A stretch of DNA of 64,000 bases from Luteibacter anthropi (GTDB lineage: Bacteria > Pseudomonadota > Gammaproteobacteria > Xanthomonadales > Rhodanobacteraceae). Where the stretch lies: NCBI RefSeq assembly GCF_011759365.1, contig NZ_JAARLZ010000004.1, positions 1 through 64,000 on the forward strand, written 5' to 3'. Below are positions 29,005 through 35,859 of the stretch, one piece after another; within the stretch, counting starts at the first letter, position 1; every line of letters begins with the position of its first letter. The notes under the pieces were generated by a model, which was not told the DNA's origin, ran no database searches, and saw only the letters and a list, made by a program, of their open reading frames with translations. The position numbers and the translations under genes are program-made.

Positions 29005-29252
29005 CCCGGCCAGTACTTCGATGCCAAGAGTGGGTTGAACTACAACGTCAATCGGGACTATGAAGCGGCGACGGGGCGGTACATGCAGAGCGACCCGATC
29101 GGCCTGAATGGCGGGGTCTCAACTTACGGCTACGCTGCCGCTCCGATGTCCCCCCTGATTGGACGGGCATTGCACCGAACGGGGATGTCATCACCGGCGA
29201 TCACGAAGGGAACGCCGTCAACCATGGAAACTACAAAGATTTCCTGCCGTGA
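29005..29252 (+). pseudogene. Displaced Rhs tip: core fragment with a frameshifted toxin C-terminus
   Basis: Directly after the immunity stop (TAA 29002-29004), the sequence reads [14 protein letters not shown]..., matching the Rhs core at 27979-28110 of the full gene, through [19 protein letters not shown]. At about 29140 the matching reading moves to another frame, giving [17 protein letters not shown] then [10 protein letters not shown] and a TGA at 29250-29252, which looks like a short toxin tip. There is no start codon or signal peptide of its own. This is the classic arrangement of an orphan tip that can be swapped into the main gene by recombination through the shared core. Confidence 0.75.
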
Positions 29253-29701
29253 CCGACAAGTGCTCAATTAGCCTTCGGCTGTTCAGTGAAGCTGTTGGCG
29301 CCGAGGCAATGCTCTCTGGCGTCGGACTCGAAGCGTCCGTAACCCACAACAAGGGCAAGCCGAGACAGACACCGAAAGGTACTCCCCTGGATGGGGTCTA
29401 CAGCGAGTCTTTCGCCGTATTCCCCCTGGTCAAGAACGACAATCGCTGGCTGTCCGAATCTATCAAGGAATGCATCGCTCGACTGGCGCATGCACAAAAC
29501 CTTTTTACTGAGATCAAGGTGAACGGAGGCCGGGCAGAGCTTTTTATCGGATGGTTCCTGTCCGGCAGCAGTGGAGACATCCTTACCTCTTCTCTACTTC
29601 TCGAGGTCGCAGGCCTCGGACTGGATCTCTCGTTCGACATCTATCCTCCCGATGGGATGGAGCAATCCGCAGCGCTACCGACGAGCTCCAGGTCGATATA
29701 A
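29249..29701 (+). CDS. Candidate immunity protein of the displaced Rhs tip (DUF4279-like)
   Basis: About 150 residues from a GTG at 29249 that overlaps the TGA of the displaced tip (GTGA). The pattern [18 protein letters not shown], a GKP..TPKG segment, a conserved middle helix ([15 protein letters not shown]) and the ending [11 protein letters not shown] resembles DUF4279 proteins, which are frequent immunity partners in Rhs and contact-dependent systems. The longer frame from 29159 is the tip region in another frame. The last 15 residues may be altered by nearby degradation. Retained immunity after tip displacement would protect against kin carrying the old toxin. Confidence 0.65.
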   Translation: MTDKCSISLRLFSEAVGAEAMLSGVGLEASVTHNKGKPRQTPKGTPLDGVYSESFAVFPLVKNDNRWLSESIKECIARLAHAQNLFTEIKVNGGRAELFIGWFLSGSSGDILTSSLLLEVAGLGLDLSFDIYPPDGMEQSAALPTSSRSI

Positions 29702-29752
29702 AATTAGCGTGCTTCACGGCGTCTCCGCTGTGACATGGATGTCTTCGTCTAG

Positions 29753-30109
29753 AGCACATTACGTCAGCTTATTTTACGCCCGCGGGGGATGGGCGGAATT
29801 TGCCAGATTCAAGAAAGTCCTCGTGAAGCCACGTACGCCAGGCCGATGAGGCTGGATGCAACTCAGGTGAAAGCGCAGGAGCGCGATCGCTTGGCAAACA
29901 TGGCTTACGACTTATAGGCCGATTTGGAAATGCGCGCCGTAGCCTCTTTGCAGCGACTGGGCCAAGACGGAAATGTGGTGAGAAAGGAAGCAAGATTGGT
30001 TTTGAATTGGTGGTTTTATACCATTCAAGCTAGCATCGTTGAGAATGACATATCTTGGATGCGGCCATTTCTTGCTTCATATCAAGGTACGTTCTCTAAA
30101 TTGAGATGA
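29753..30109 (+). pseudogene. Degenerate open frame with an in-frame stop, origin unknown
   Basis: One frame is open from 29753 except for a TAG at 29915-29917. It reads GGICQIQESPREATYARP, then MRLDATQVKAQERDRL before the stop. After it come LEMRAVASLQRLGQDGN and NWWFYTIQASIVENDI, to TGA at about 30107. The composition is AT-rich like the island. I do not recognise the protein. It may be debris of a further toxin or immunity cassette. A 61-residue ORF from 29924 is the only intact part. Confidence 0.3.
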
Positions 30110-30174
30110 TTCCGATTCTCCGCAAAGTGTACACAACCGTTCTGAGGCCTACTCGCTTCAACGTGATTTGTAAA

Positions 30175-30216
30175 CAAAAACACAGCCTCGGAGTAACGAG
30201 GCTGTGTTTTTTTTTC
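30175..30216 (+). terminator. Strong bidirectional intrinsic terminator closing the island
   Basis: ACACAGCCTCG-GAGTAA-CGAGGCTGTGT: an 11-bp perfect stem with a run of nine T on the plus strand and an A run on the other side. It can end Rhs-island transcripts as well as minus-strand transcripts from 30505 onward. Confidence 0.9.
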
Positions 30217-30370
30217 TCAAAAGCGAATGTGACTGCGGAACTCGCGAAAAGGCGGATGTCCTCTTTGGCCTTTTAAGGTGGTTTCAATCACTTCAGAATT
30301 TGCATGGCATGAAAGACGCGGTCACGCTTGTCTATCGCGGCCGGCGTCAAGATCGGTGCTAAGCAGCAAT

Positions 30371-30445
30371 CCTTAATAAGGTCGAGGCTTATTAAAGGTT
30401 AGCGCCCTAACCTTTAATAGGGCCGGTTGCTATTAAAGGTTAAGG
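30371..30445. repeat. AT-rich repeat cluster, TATTAAAGGTTA in three copies
   Basis: TATTAAAGGTTA occurs at about 30390 (direct), as its complement TAACCTTTAATA at about 30408, and again direct at about 30431. The first two form a 31-base palindrome. CCTTAATAAGG, another palindrome, lies just upstream at 30371-30381. It sits in the 290-bp gene-free gap after the island terminator. Possible roles are operator, recombination site or remnant; nothing identifies which. Confidence 0.6.
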
Positions 30446-30504
30446 AAACCGGGGTTCCCGTCCTTGCGTCTCGCCGACCAGGCTGGCGATTTGGCGTTGA
30501 TGGG

Positions 30505-30708
30505 CTACCGAGGCCGCCCGGCTTCTATCCACTGGAGCGTACGCTCCTCCGATAACCGATACCGCGCGGTGTTGTACGGCTGCATGGAATCAAGACGCTC
30601 ATTCAGCAACGCCCTGAAAGTGTTCGCGTCTGAGGGCTCCAGATGAAGTGCCTGAAGAGCAGCCTCCAGCGGTTTGCCTTCACCGGCGATCATGCCGATA
30701 GCCGACAT
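30505..30708 (-). CDS. Small protein of unknown function
   Basis: A 67-residue frame downstream of the GST gene on the same strand. It reads MSAIGMIAGEGKPLEAAL and ends NTARYRLSEERTLQWIEAGRP, a composition that looks like real protein rather than an antisense shadow. In-frame codons extend back only 10 residues before a stop, so it may be either a complete small protein or the C-terminal remnant of a lost gene. I do not recognise the family. The upstream GGCGGTGAG offers a weak ribosome-binding site. Confidence 0.4.
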   Translation of the reverse strand: MSAIGMIAGEGKPLEAALQALHLEPSDANTFRALLNERLDSMQPYNTARYRLSEERTLQWIEAGRPR

Positions 30709-30758
30709 CAGCTCACCGCCAAGACGCCTCGGGTAGCCTCACGTCAGGGAAGCCAATG

Positions 30759-31403
30759 TCACCGCACATACCCCGGACGTCGGGACGGATGGGCATCACG
30801 GAACTCGGGCAGCTCGAAGCAGCGTGCCGTGAGCGTCGTGACTTGCGGGTAGTCCGTGATATCGAGGTCATAAAGCTCGGCAGTGATGATCTGCCCGGCG
30901 ATGCATATATCGGCGATACCTGGTGCGTCGCCCAGTGCAAAGGGCGACGCAGGACGATGCCCGAGCAGGCGTTCATACGTGGCGAGCCCTTCGGCGGCCC
31001 AGTGCCTGCACCACGCCACAATCGCGGCGTTGTCTGCATTGAATGCATGGGCGAGATGATTGCGCACGCGCGGCACGACGAGGGGGTGGGCATCCGCGAC
31101 GGAGACGAGCGCCAGTGAGCGTGCATAGGCACGTTCCTCGGGGTTGTCGGGAAGCAGTCTTGGCTCCGGATGAATCTCGTCGAGGTACTCCATGATCGCC
31201 ATTGACTGGAACAGGCGATGGCCGTTGTGGATGAAAGTGGGCACGACATGTTCCGCATTGAGCGCTGCATACTCCGGATCGAACTGCCGCCCGGAGAGGA
31301 TATCGACTTCGATTTCTTCGCAGGGGATGTTCTTCAGGGCAAGCGCCACACGAACGCGGAAGGCAGCGTTCGAGCGCCAGAAACCGTAGAGCTGGGTGGT
31401 CAT
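30759..31403 (-). CDS. maiA: Zeta-class glutathione S-transferase / maleylacetoacetate isomerase
   Basis: A 214-residue protein with the thioredoxin-fold N-terminal GST domain (1-80; VVPTFIHNG and LFQSMAIMEYLDE, the glutathione-binding SMAI segment) and an all-helical C-terminal domain (90-210). It resembles maleylacetoacetate isomerases, which act in tyrosine/homogentisate degradation. The usual zeta-class active-site SSCSxRVR is SNAAFRVR here, so the Ser-Ser-Cys signature is largely lost and isomerase activity is uncertain. The start at 31403 gives normal length. No other homogentisate genes are in the window. Confidence 0.75.
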   Translation of the reverse strand: MTTQLYGFWRSNAAFRVRVALALKNIPCEEIEVDILSGRQFDPEYAALNAEHVVPTFIHNGHRLFQSMAIMEYLDEIHPEPRLLPDNPEERAYARSLALVSVADAHPLVVPRVRNHLAHAFNADNAAIVAWCRHWAAEGLATYERLLGHRPASPFALGDAPGIADICIAGQIITAELYDLDITDYPQVTTLTARCFELPEFRDAHPSRRPGYVR

Positions 31404-31562
31404 GGATGATCCTCTTCGGGAAGTGAGCGGTGTCCTTCCAGTGATCAGCATGCCGGGCGATCGGGCAGGCTTCGCCGTACCCGGCAGGATGTGTCGGGGC
31501 GTCGCGGGGCATCTGTATCGCTGGGCAGGCGATGATCGTCCGGGCATGATGCGACTCATGAA

Positions 31563-31574
31563 TTGCAATTGCAA
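31563..31574. promoter_or_regulatory. Perfect palindrome TTGCAATTGCAA upstream of maiA
   Basis: A 12-bp perfect palindrome in a local AT-rich patch, 160 bases upstream of the maiA-like start. Such sites often bind dimeric MarR/TetR-type regulators. No regulator gene is adjacent, so the role is a guess. Confidence 0.4.
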
Positions 31575-31744
31575 CTATTGTGCGTCGGCTTCGCCAGACG
31601 CGCTTTGAGGACTCATGAACATTCAGAAGCCTGGTCTCGTCGCCTCATCAAGCATCACTTGTGTCTGAGTGCGTTGCAGGCATCGTGTGGCAATCGATAA
31701 GCGCTTCGATGCTGCCTGACGCGGTGCCTGTGTCGATCGCCCTA

Positions 31745-31880
31745 CGTCGTTCCAGCGAACGCTGGAACCCAGCGCCGCGTTTCACCAGCAAAACGATCAC
31801 GCACCATCGGCCCTTATACACGCAACCCGCACGCGAAAACCCATCTCACCGCACTGGGTTCCAGCGTTCGCTGGAACGAC
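31745..31880. repeat. Class 2 palindromic element (136 bp)
   Basis: It begins CGTCGTTCCAGCGAACGCTGGAACCCAGCGC in part and ends with the inverted form GCACTGGGTTCCAGCG...GGAACGACG. Each end is itself a hairpin (TTCCAGCG/CGCTGGAA). The same design recurs at 33439-33573 and, amplified, at 48003-48838. Confidence 0.85.
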
Positions 31881-32026
31881 GGGTGGCGCGTTGATCTGGC
31901 AGTCAGCGCGGGGTGATTAGGCTTGCTTTGCCCTTATTGCCTGATAATTTTTATTATTATTTATTGGCAATTCGGGACTACAGTGTTGTGTGCTGATGCA
32001 CGCACGGGTCATCACGAGATATCGCC

Positions 32027-33139
32027 ATGTCTACGCGCAGAGATTTTATTAAGAAGGCTTCCCTGGCCGCTGGTGCCGGGTTGCTGGTTTCCCATGGGCT
32101 GCGCGTTAATGCAGCGACGGCATCCGGAAAATGGTGGATGCCCGATGAGCACCTTCCGCAGGAGCGGGTATTCCTTGCCTATGCGGCGTCGCGTTCGGTG
32201 TGGAAAGACTTCGCCGAGGATGTGAACAGCACGGTGGCCTTGCTGGCGCGAACCATTGCGCGATACCAGCCAGTGACGGTGCTTTGCCGTGAAGACCAGG
32301 AGGATGATGCCCGCGAGGAATGCGGGTCGGGAAATATCGATTATTTACCGATGCCGGTGGACGATATCTGGATACGCGACTACGGCGGTTGCTTCGTCCG
32401 GAATGCCGATGGCGATCTCGGCCTGGTGGATTTCAATTTCAATGGCTGGGGCGGAAAGCAGAAGCATTCGCGGGATGCGCAGGTTGCAAGCGCACTAAGC
32501 CATGAGTTGAAAGTGGATTACATGCGCAGCCTCGTGACTGGCGAGGGTGGCGGTATCGAGGTCGATGGGCATGGCACGGCGATCATGACGGAGAGCTGCT
32601 GGTTGAATCCCAATCGCAACCCGGGCATGAGCCGCGCGCAGATCGAGGCGGAGCTGAAGGCGCGGCTTGGGTTGCGGAAGATCATCTGGCTGCCGGGTAT
32701 CCGGGATGAGGACATCACGGATGCGCATGTGGATTTCTATGCACGGTTTGTGCGGCCGGGCGTGGTGATTGCCAATCTGGACAACGATCCGGAGTCGTAT
32801 GACTACGATGTCACCCGGAAGCATTTACAGATACTCAAGTCAGCGACGGATGCCGATGGCAAGCGGCTGGAGGTGCATGCGTTGCCGCCGCCGCTGGAGA
32901 TCCGGGATAGCGAATTCTCCGAGGATGATTCGACGTTTGCGGCGGGGTATATCAATTTCCTTCCGATCAATGGCGCGGTGATTGCGCCGCAGTTCGGGGA
33001 TGGGAAGGCGGACCGGTATTGCCGGACGCTGCTTGCTTCGTTGTATCCGGGGCGGGAGGTGGTGCAGGTGAATATTGATCCGATTGCTTCGGGTGGTGGT
33101 GGGATACATTGCGTGACGAAGAACATGCCTCGGGTTTGA
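32027..33139 (+). CDS. Tat-exported agmatine deiminase / peptidyl-arginine deiminase family protein
   Basis: A 370-residue member of the PAD_porph/agmatine deiminase family of guanidine-modifying enzymes. The N-terminus STRRDFIKKASLAAGAGLLV is a near-consensus twin-arginine signal. Catalytic segments include DDIWIRDYGGCF (about 108-119), EGGGIEVDG (about 167) and the terminal nucleophile Cys in GGGGIHCVTKNMP (about 362). These should convert agmatine or a related guanidine to a ureido compound and ammonia. Export to the periplasm is unusual for agmatine deiminases, and no putrescine-pathway partner is adjacent. An intrinsic terminator follows. Confidence 0.85.
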   Translation: MSTRRDFIKKASLAAGAGLLVSHGLRVNAATASGKWWMPDEHLPQERVFLAYAASRSVWKDFAEDVNSTVALLARTIARYQPVTVLCREDQEDDAREECGSGNIDYLPMPVDDIWIRDYGGCFVRNADGDLGLVDFNFNGWGGKQKHSRDAQVASALSHELKVDYMRSLVTGEGGGIEVDGHGTAIMTESCWLNPNRNPGMSRAQIEAELKARLGLRKIIWLPGIRDEDITDAHVDFYARFVRPGVVIANLDNDPESYDYDVTRKHLQILKSATDADGKRLEVHALPPPLEIRDSEFSEDDSTFAAGYINFLPINGAVIAPQFGDGKADRYCRTLLASLYPGREVVQVNIDPIASGGGGIHCVTKNMPRV

Positions 33140-33151
33140 TGATGAGGGTAT

Positions 33152-33184
33152 GAAAAAGCCCCGGGAGACCGGGGCTTTCTTTTC
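33152..33184 (+). terminator. Intrinsic terminator of the deiminase gene
   Basis: AAAAAGCCCCGG-GAGA-CCGGGGCTTTCTTTT: an 8-9 bp stem followed by a T-rich tail, 12 bases after the stop codon. Confidence 0.88.
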
Positions 33185-33230
33185 CAGAGCGGAAGCCGAT
33201 GGGGCGTTGGGTTGAAACCGATTGCATCGC

Positions 33231-33260
33231 GCTGGGTTCCTGCGTTCGCAGGAACGACGT
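33231..33260. repeat. Class 2 half element
   Basis: GCTGGGTTCCTGCGTTCGCAGGAACGACGT, identical to the right end of the element at 33439-33573. It also shares the flanking GAGGGGGCT. The left half is missing. Confidence 0.8.
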
Positions 33261-33436
33261 GAGGGGGCTTGCAGCGCACCGTGAGGAAGCTTGCAGCCTG
33301 ATGCGGGAGCTTGCAGCATGGTGCGGGAGCTAGCCGCATGGTGCGGGAGCTAGCCGCATGGTGCGGGAGCTAGCCGCATGGTGCGGGAGCTAGCCGCATG
33401 GTGCGGGAGCTAACAGCATGGTGCGGGAGCTAGCAA
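33261..33436. repeat. 20-bp minisatellite GTGCGGGAGCTAGCCGCATG
   Basis: About nine head-to-tail 20-bp units. Four central units (33321-33400) are identical; the flanking ones are increasingly diverged (ATGCGGGAGCTTGCAGCATG, GTGAGGAAGCTTGCAGCCTG). The array sits exactly between two class 2 palindromes. The period is not a multiple of three and no frame crosses it. Confidence 0.95.
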
Positions 33437-33438
33437 CT

Positions 33439-33573
33439 CGTCGTTCCAGCGAAAGCTGGAACCCAGCGCCTCGGTTTGCCAGTAAGTGCCGTTGGCTTCA
33501 TCTGCTCTTTTAGGTGGAGTTTTCGCGACAACCCGTCTCGCTGCGCTGGGTTCCTGCGTTCGCAGGAACGACG
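33439..33573. repeat. Class 2 palindromic element (135 bp)
   Basis: Left hairpin TTCCAGCGAAAGCTGGAA and right hairpin TTCCTGCGTTCGCAGGAA with CGTCGT/ACGACG ends. The inner segment (CGGTTTGCCAGTAA) matches the complement of the corresponding part of the 172-bp array units. Confidence 0.85.
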
Positions 33574-33589
33574 TGAGGGGGCTGGTGCT

Positions 33590-34621
33590 TTATCGGTCTT
33601 CGTGACGTCTGTGGTGGCGGGTATCGTCGGGTTGTGCCGCTGTGCCGATAAAACCACGCGCAGCGAGCCAGTGGCCGAACATATCGGGCCACGCTTCTTC
33701 TTCCGGGATGCCTTCGGCAAGGCCGGCACCGTGCTCGCCATGGCGGAACAGATGCACATCCGCCTGCACACCGGCTGCCTGCAAGGCGTTGGCGAACATC
33801 ACGCTGTTCTGAGCGCTGATGCGCTGGTCGTCCATGCTCTCGAAGAGAAACACCGGAGGCGTGGCCGACGTGACGTGGTCCTGGCTGGACAGCTCATGCT
33901 CAAGGCGATCCAGTTCGCCACCGCTGTATCCATTGAGCAGGTGCTTGAGCGAGTTCGGCGAGGCGTACTGCGAGGGCAGCATCGAGATCACCGGATACCC
34001 CAGGCCCAGAAAATAGGGGCGGGCATTCACCGCGTCGATGGCGTCATGCACGGGCATGCCGAAGTCCGAGTCAGGGTGCAGGGCGAGCGTGCTGGCGAGA
34101 TGCCCGCCGGCGGAGAAGCCGAACAGGCCGATGCGTTCGGGGTCGATGCCCAGGCGACCGGCGTCGTGGCGCAGCAGGTTGAGGGCGCGGCGGCCATCCC
34201 ACATGGGGACGGGATAGCGGTAGGTGCCGTTGTCCTGCACCAGGCGGTAATAAAGCACGAAGGCCTTGACGTGGTACGCGTCTGCAAAGTGCTGGGCGAC
34301 GGGCTCCTGCTCCCTGGCATCGGTCAGGTGATCGTAGCCGCCACCCGGAATGATGAGGATGGCGGGCTGACCCGCGGTTTCGCCGTCGGCGGGAACGTAC
34401 TCGCGCACGAAGGGGATGTCGCGGCAGGCATCGTCACCCACGGCGCCCGGTGCCCGACCCCTCCACAGAAGAATGTCGCGAGCGTCGGACGGGTCGAAGC
34501 AGGTGGTAGAGGAGATGGCGCGCGGGGTCTCCTCGCGATGGCTTTTCCTGGCGCTGGCGGGGTTGCTGGTGATGAAGGCCAGCAGGCCGATCGCGAGGAT
34601 CAGCGGGACATTGCGGTACAT
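33590..34621 (-). CDS. Secreted alpha/beta hydrolase (BD-FAE / acetyl esterase-like)
   Basis: A protein of about 343 residues with a Sec signal peptide (MYRNVPLILAIGLLAF to ASA) and an esterase domain. The oxyanion motif is IIPGGGYDHL (about 86), the nucleophile Ser lies in GFSAGGHLA (about 165), and Asp in ESMDDQRIS and His in RHGEHGAG complete the triad. It resembles feruloyl/acetylxylan-type esterases. I chose the ATG at 34621 (AGGAAA 8 bases upstream); the ATG at 34648 has a strong GGAGG and would add 9 residues. It follows the LysR gene on the same strand by about 145 bp. Confidence 0.82.
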   Translation of the reverse strand: MYRNVPLILAIGLLAFITSNPASARKSHREETPRAISSTTCFDPSDARDILLWRGRAPGAVGDDACRDIPFVREYVPADGETAGQPAILIIPGGGYDHLTDAREQEPVAQHFADAYHVKAFVLYYRLVQDNGTYRYPVPMWDGRRALNLLRHDAGRLGIDPERIGLFGFSAGGHLASTLALHPDSDFGMPVHDAIDAVNARPYFLGLGYPVISMLPSQYASPNSLKHLLNGYSGGELDRLEHELSSQDHVTSATPPVFLFESMDDQRISAQNSVMFANALQAAGVQADVHLFRHGEHGAGLAEGIPEEEAWPDMFGHWLAARGFIGTAAQPDDTRHHRRHEDR

Positions 34622-34765
34622 CGGGTGGTTTCCTGTGAAGAGACGCATGGCGAGGCACCTCCAGGAACGGCCGTGGCGGCCTGGCGTTGAAGCGAATTCC
34701 TGCGAAAAGCGCAGGCTATTTGGCTTTCGTTGTGTTTTTACGCGCGATCTTTTCGCATGCAAGCA

Positions 34766-35623
34766 TCAGAGCGCGGGAAGTACATCGCGTATGTGTTCCT
34801 CAAAGCATTCCAGCAGGCGGGAATGATGACTTCCTGCCGTCTGCACGGTAATGCCCACCGAGGGAAGCGGCGGTAGTCCGCTGGAAGGCGGCAGCACCTG
34901 CAAGTCTGGCGGTACGCCGGTCAGCGTCATCACGGTGATGGCCTGCCCCGAGCGCACCACGGCCGTTAGGCCGGCCACGCTGCCGCTGGCATAGGCAACG
35001 CGATAGCTGCGTCCCTCGCGCTCCAGGCTGGTCGTGGCCGCGATGTGGTCCAGTGCATCGGGGTCCGAGAGTGCCAGTTGCAGTGGGTCCAGCCGGAACG
35101 CCTCGCTACCCTTGCCTCCAACCCACACGAAAGGCTCGCAACGCAGGAATTGCGCGCGCTCCGGACTATCGGGTTGGGACACGATAGCGATGTCCAGCGA
35201 CTGGTCCTTCAGTCGCTCAAGCAGTCGGGGCGTCGGTGCGCAGACCACTTCGATGAAGACCTGGGGATGCTGGCGGGCGAAGCTTTGCAGCAGACCGGGA
35301 AGAAAGATCCTTGCGTAATCGTCGGGGCAACCGAAGCGCAATCGACCCGACAAGGCATCGCCGGTCAGCTCCGCCACGGCATCGTCGTGTACGCGGAGGA
35401 TCTTGTACGCGTGGGCCAGAAGTCGCTCGCCATGCGTGGTGAGCACCACGCCGCGTCCGGTACGGATCATCAGCGGCTGCTGCACCGCCTGTTCCAGCTT
35501 CTTCAGCTGCTGGCTGAGGGCGGCCTGCGTGCGACCGACATGCTCGGCGGCGCGGCTCATCGCCGTGGCATCGGCGATGGCGACGAAGTTACGCAACAGC
35601 GCGATGTCGAGTCGGACGCCCAT
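34766..35623 (-). CDS. LysR-family transcriptional regulator
   Basis: A regulator of about 285 residues. The N-terminal winged helix-turn-helix (about 3-62; LRNFVAIADATAMSRAAEHV, RTQAALSQQLKKLEQ) is followed by a LysR substrate-binding domain (about 88-285). The start at 35623 has AAGG 8 bases upstream and gives the usual family N-terminus; in-frame ATGs at 35629, 35668 and 35686 exist. It is divergent from the CocE-type hydrolase at 35860, its most likely target, and also precedes the secreted esterase. Confidence 0.88.
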   Translation of the reverse strand: MGVRLDIALLRNFVAIADATAMSRAAEHVGRTQAALSQQLKKLEQAVQQPLMIRTGRGVVLTTHGERLLAHAYKILRVHDDAVAELTGDALSGRLRFGCPDDYARIFLPGLLQSFARQHPQVFIEVVCAPTPRLLERLKDQSLDIAIVSQPDSPERAQFLRCEPFVWVGGKGSEAFRLDPLQLALSDPDALDHIAATTSLEREGRSYRVAYASGSVAGLTAVVRSGQAITVMTLTGVPPDLQVLPPSSGLPPLPSVGITVQTAGSHHSRLLECFEEHIRDVLPAL

Positions 35624-35701
35624 GGGCATCACCTTGCGCGGGGACGCGTCGGGGGAGGGATTAGCCATTCTTAAGTCGGGCGGCATGGGCAGATAAAGAT
35701 G

Positions 35702-35771
35702 ACTTATGGGGGATGGGGGTCGTCACCACCGCCGATGATGCCCACGGTTAACGGCAACTTATGGGACCCAT
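35702..35771. promoter_or_regulatory. Repeats between LysR and CocE hydrolase genes
   Basis: ACTTATGGG occurs twice in direct orientation (35702-35710 and 35757-35765), the second merging into the palindrome ATGGGACCCAT (35761-35771). They lie in the 236-bp divergent promoter region. A LysR operator role is possible but no clear T-N11-A site was fixed. Confidence 0.35.
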
Positions 35772-35859
35772 TAGCGTTTTTAGCTGTCGCCTGCCCGCGA
35801 CCCGTGGCTAAATCGTTCGCTGACCGATTCGGTCGCTTCCGCAACCACAGGATGAGTGT

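Larger units (their letters stand above)
31404..32026. other. Long gene-free spacer with a palindrome and a class 2 repeat
   Basis: About 620 bases between the divergent maiA-like and agmatine-deiminase-like genes. It holds the palindrome TTGCAATTGCAA (31563-31574), a class 2 element (31745-31880) and an AT-rich tract (about 31935-31970) likely to contain the downstream promoter. Short frames here have no protein character. Confidence 0.55.

Noticed and set aside
33261-33436. CRISPR-like 20-bp repeats
   Set aside because: Head-to-tail with no spacers: a minisatellite.
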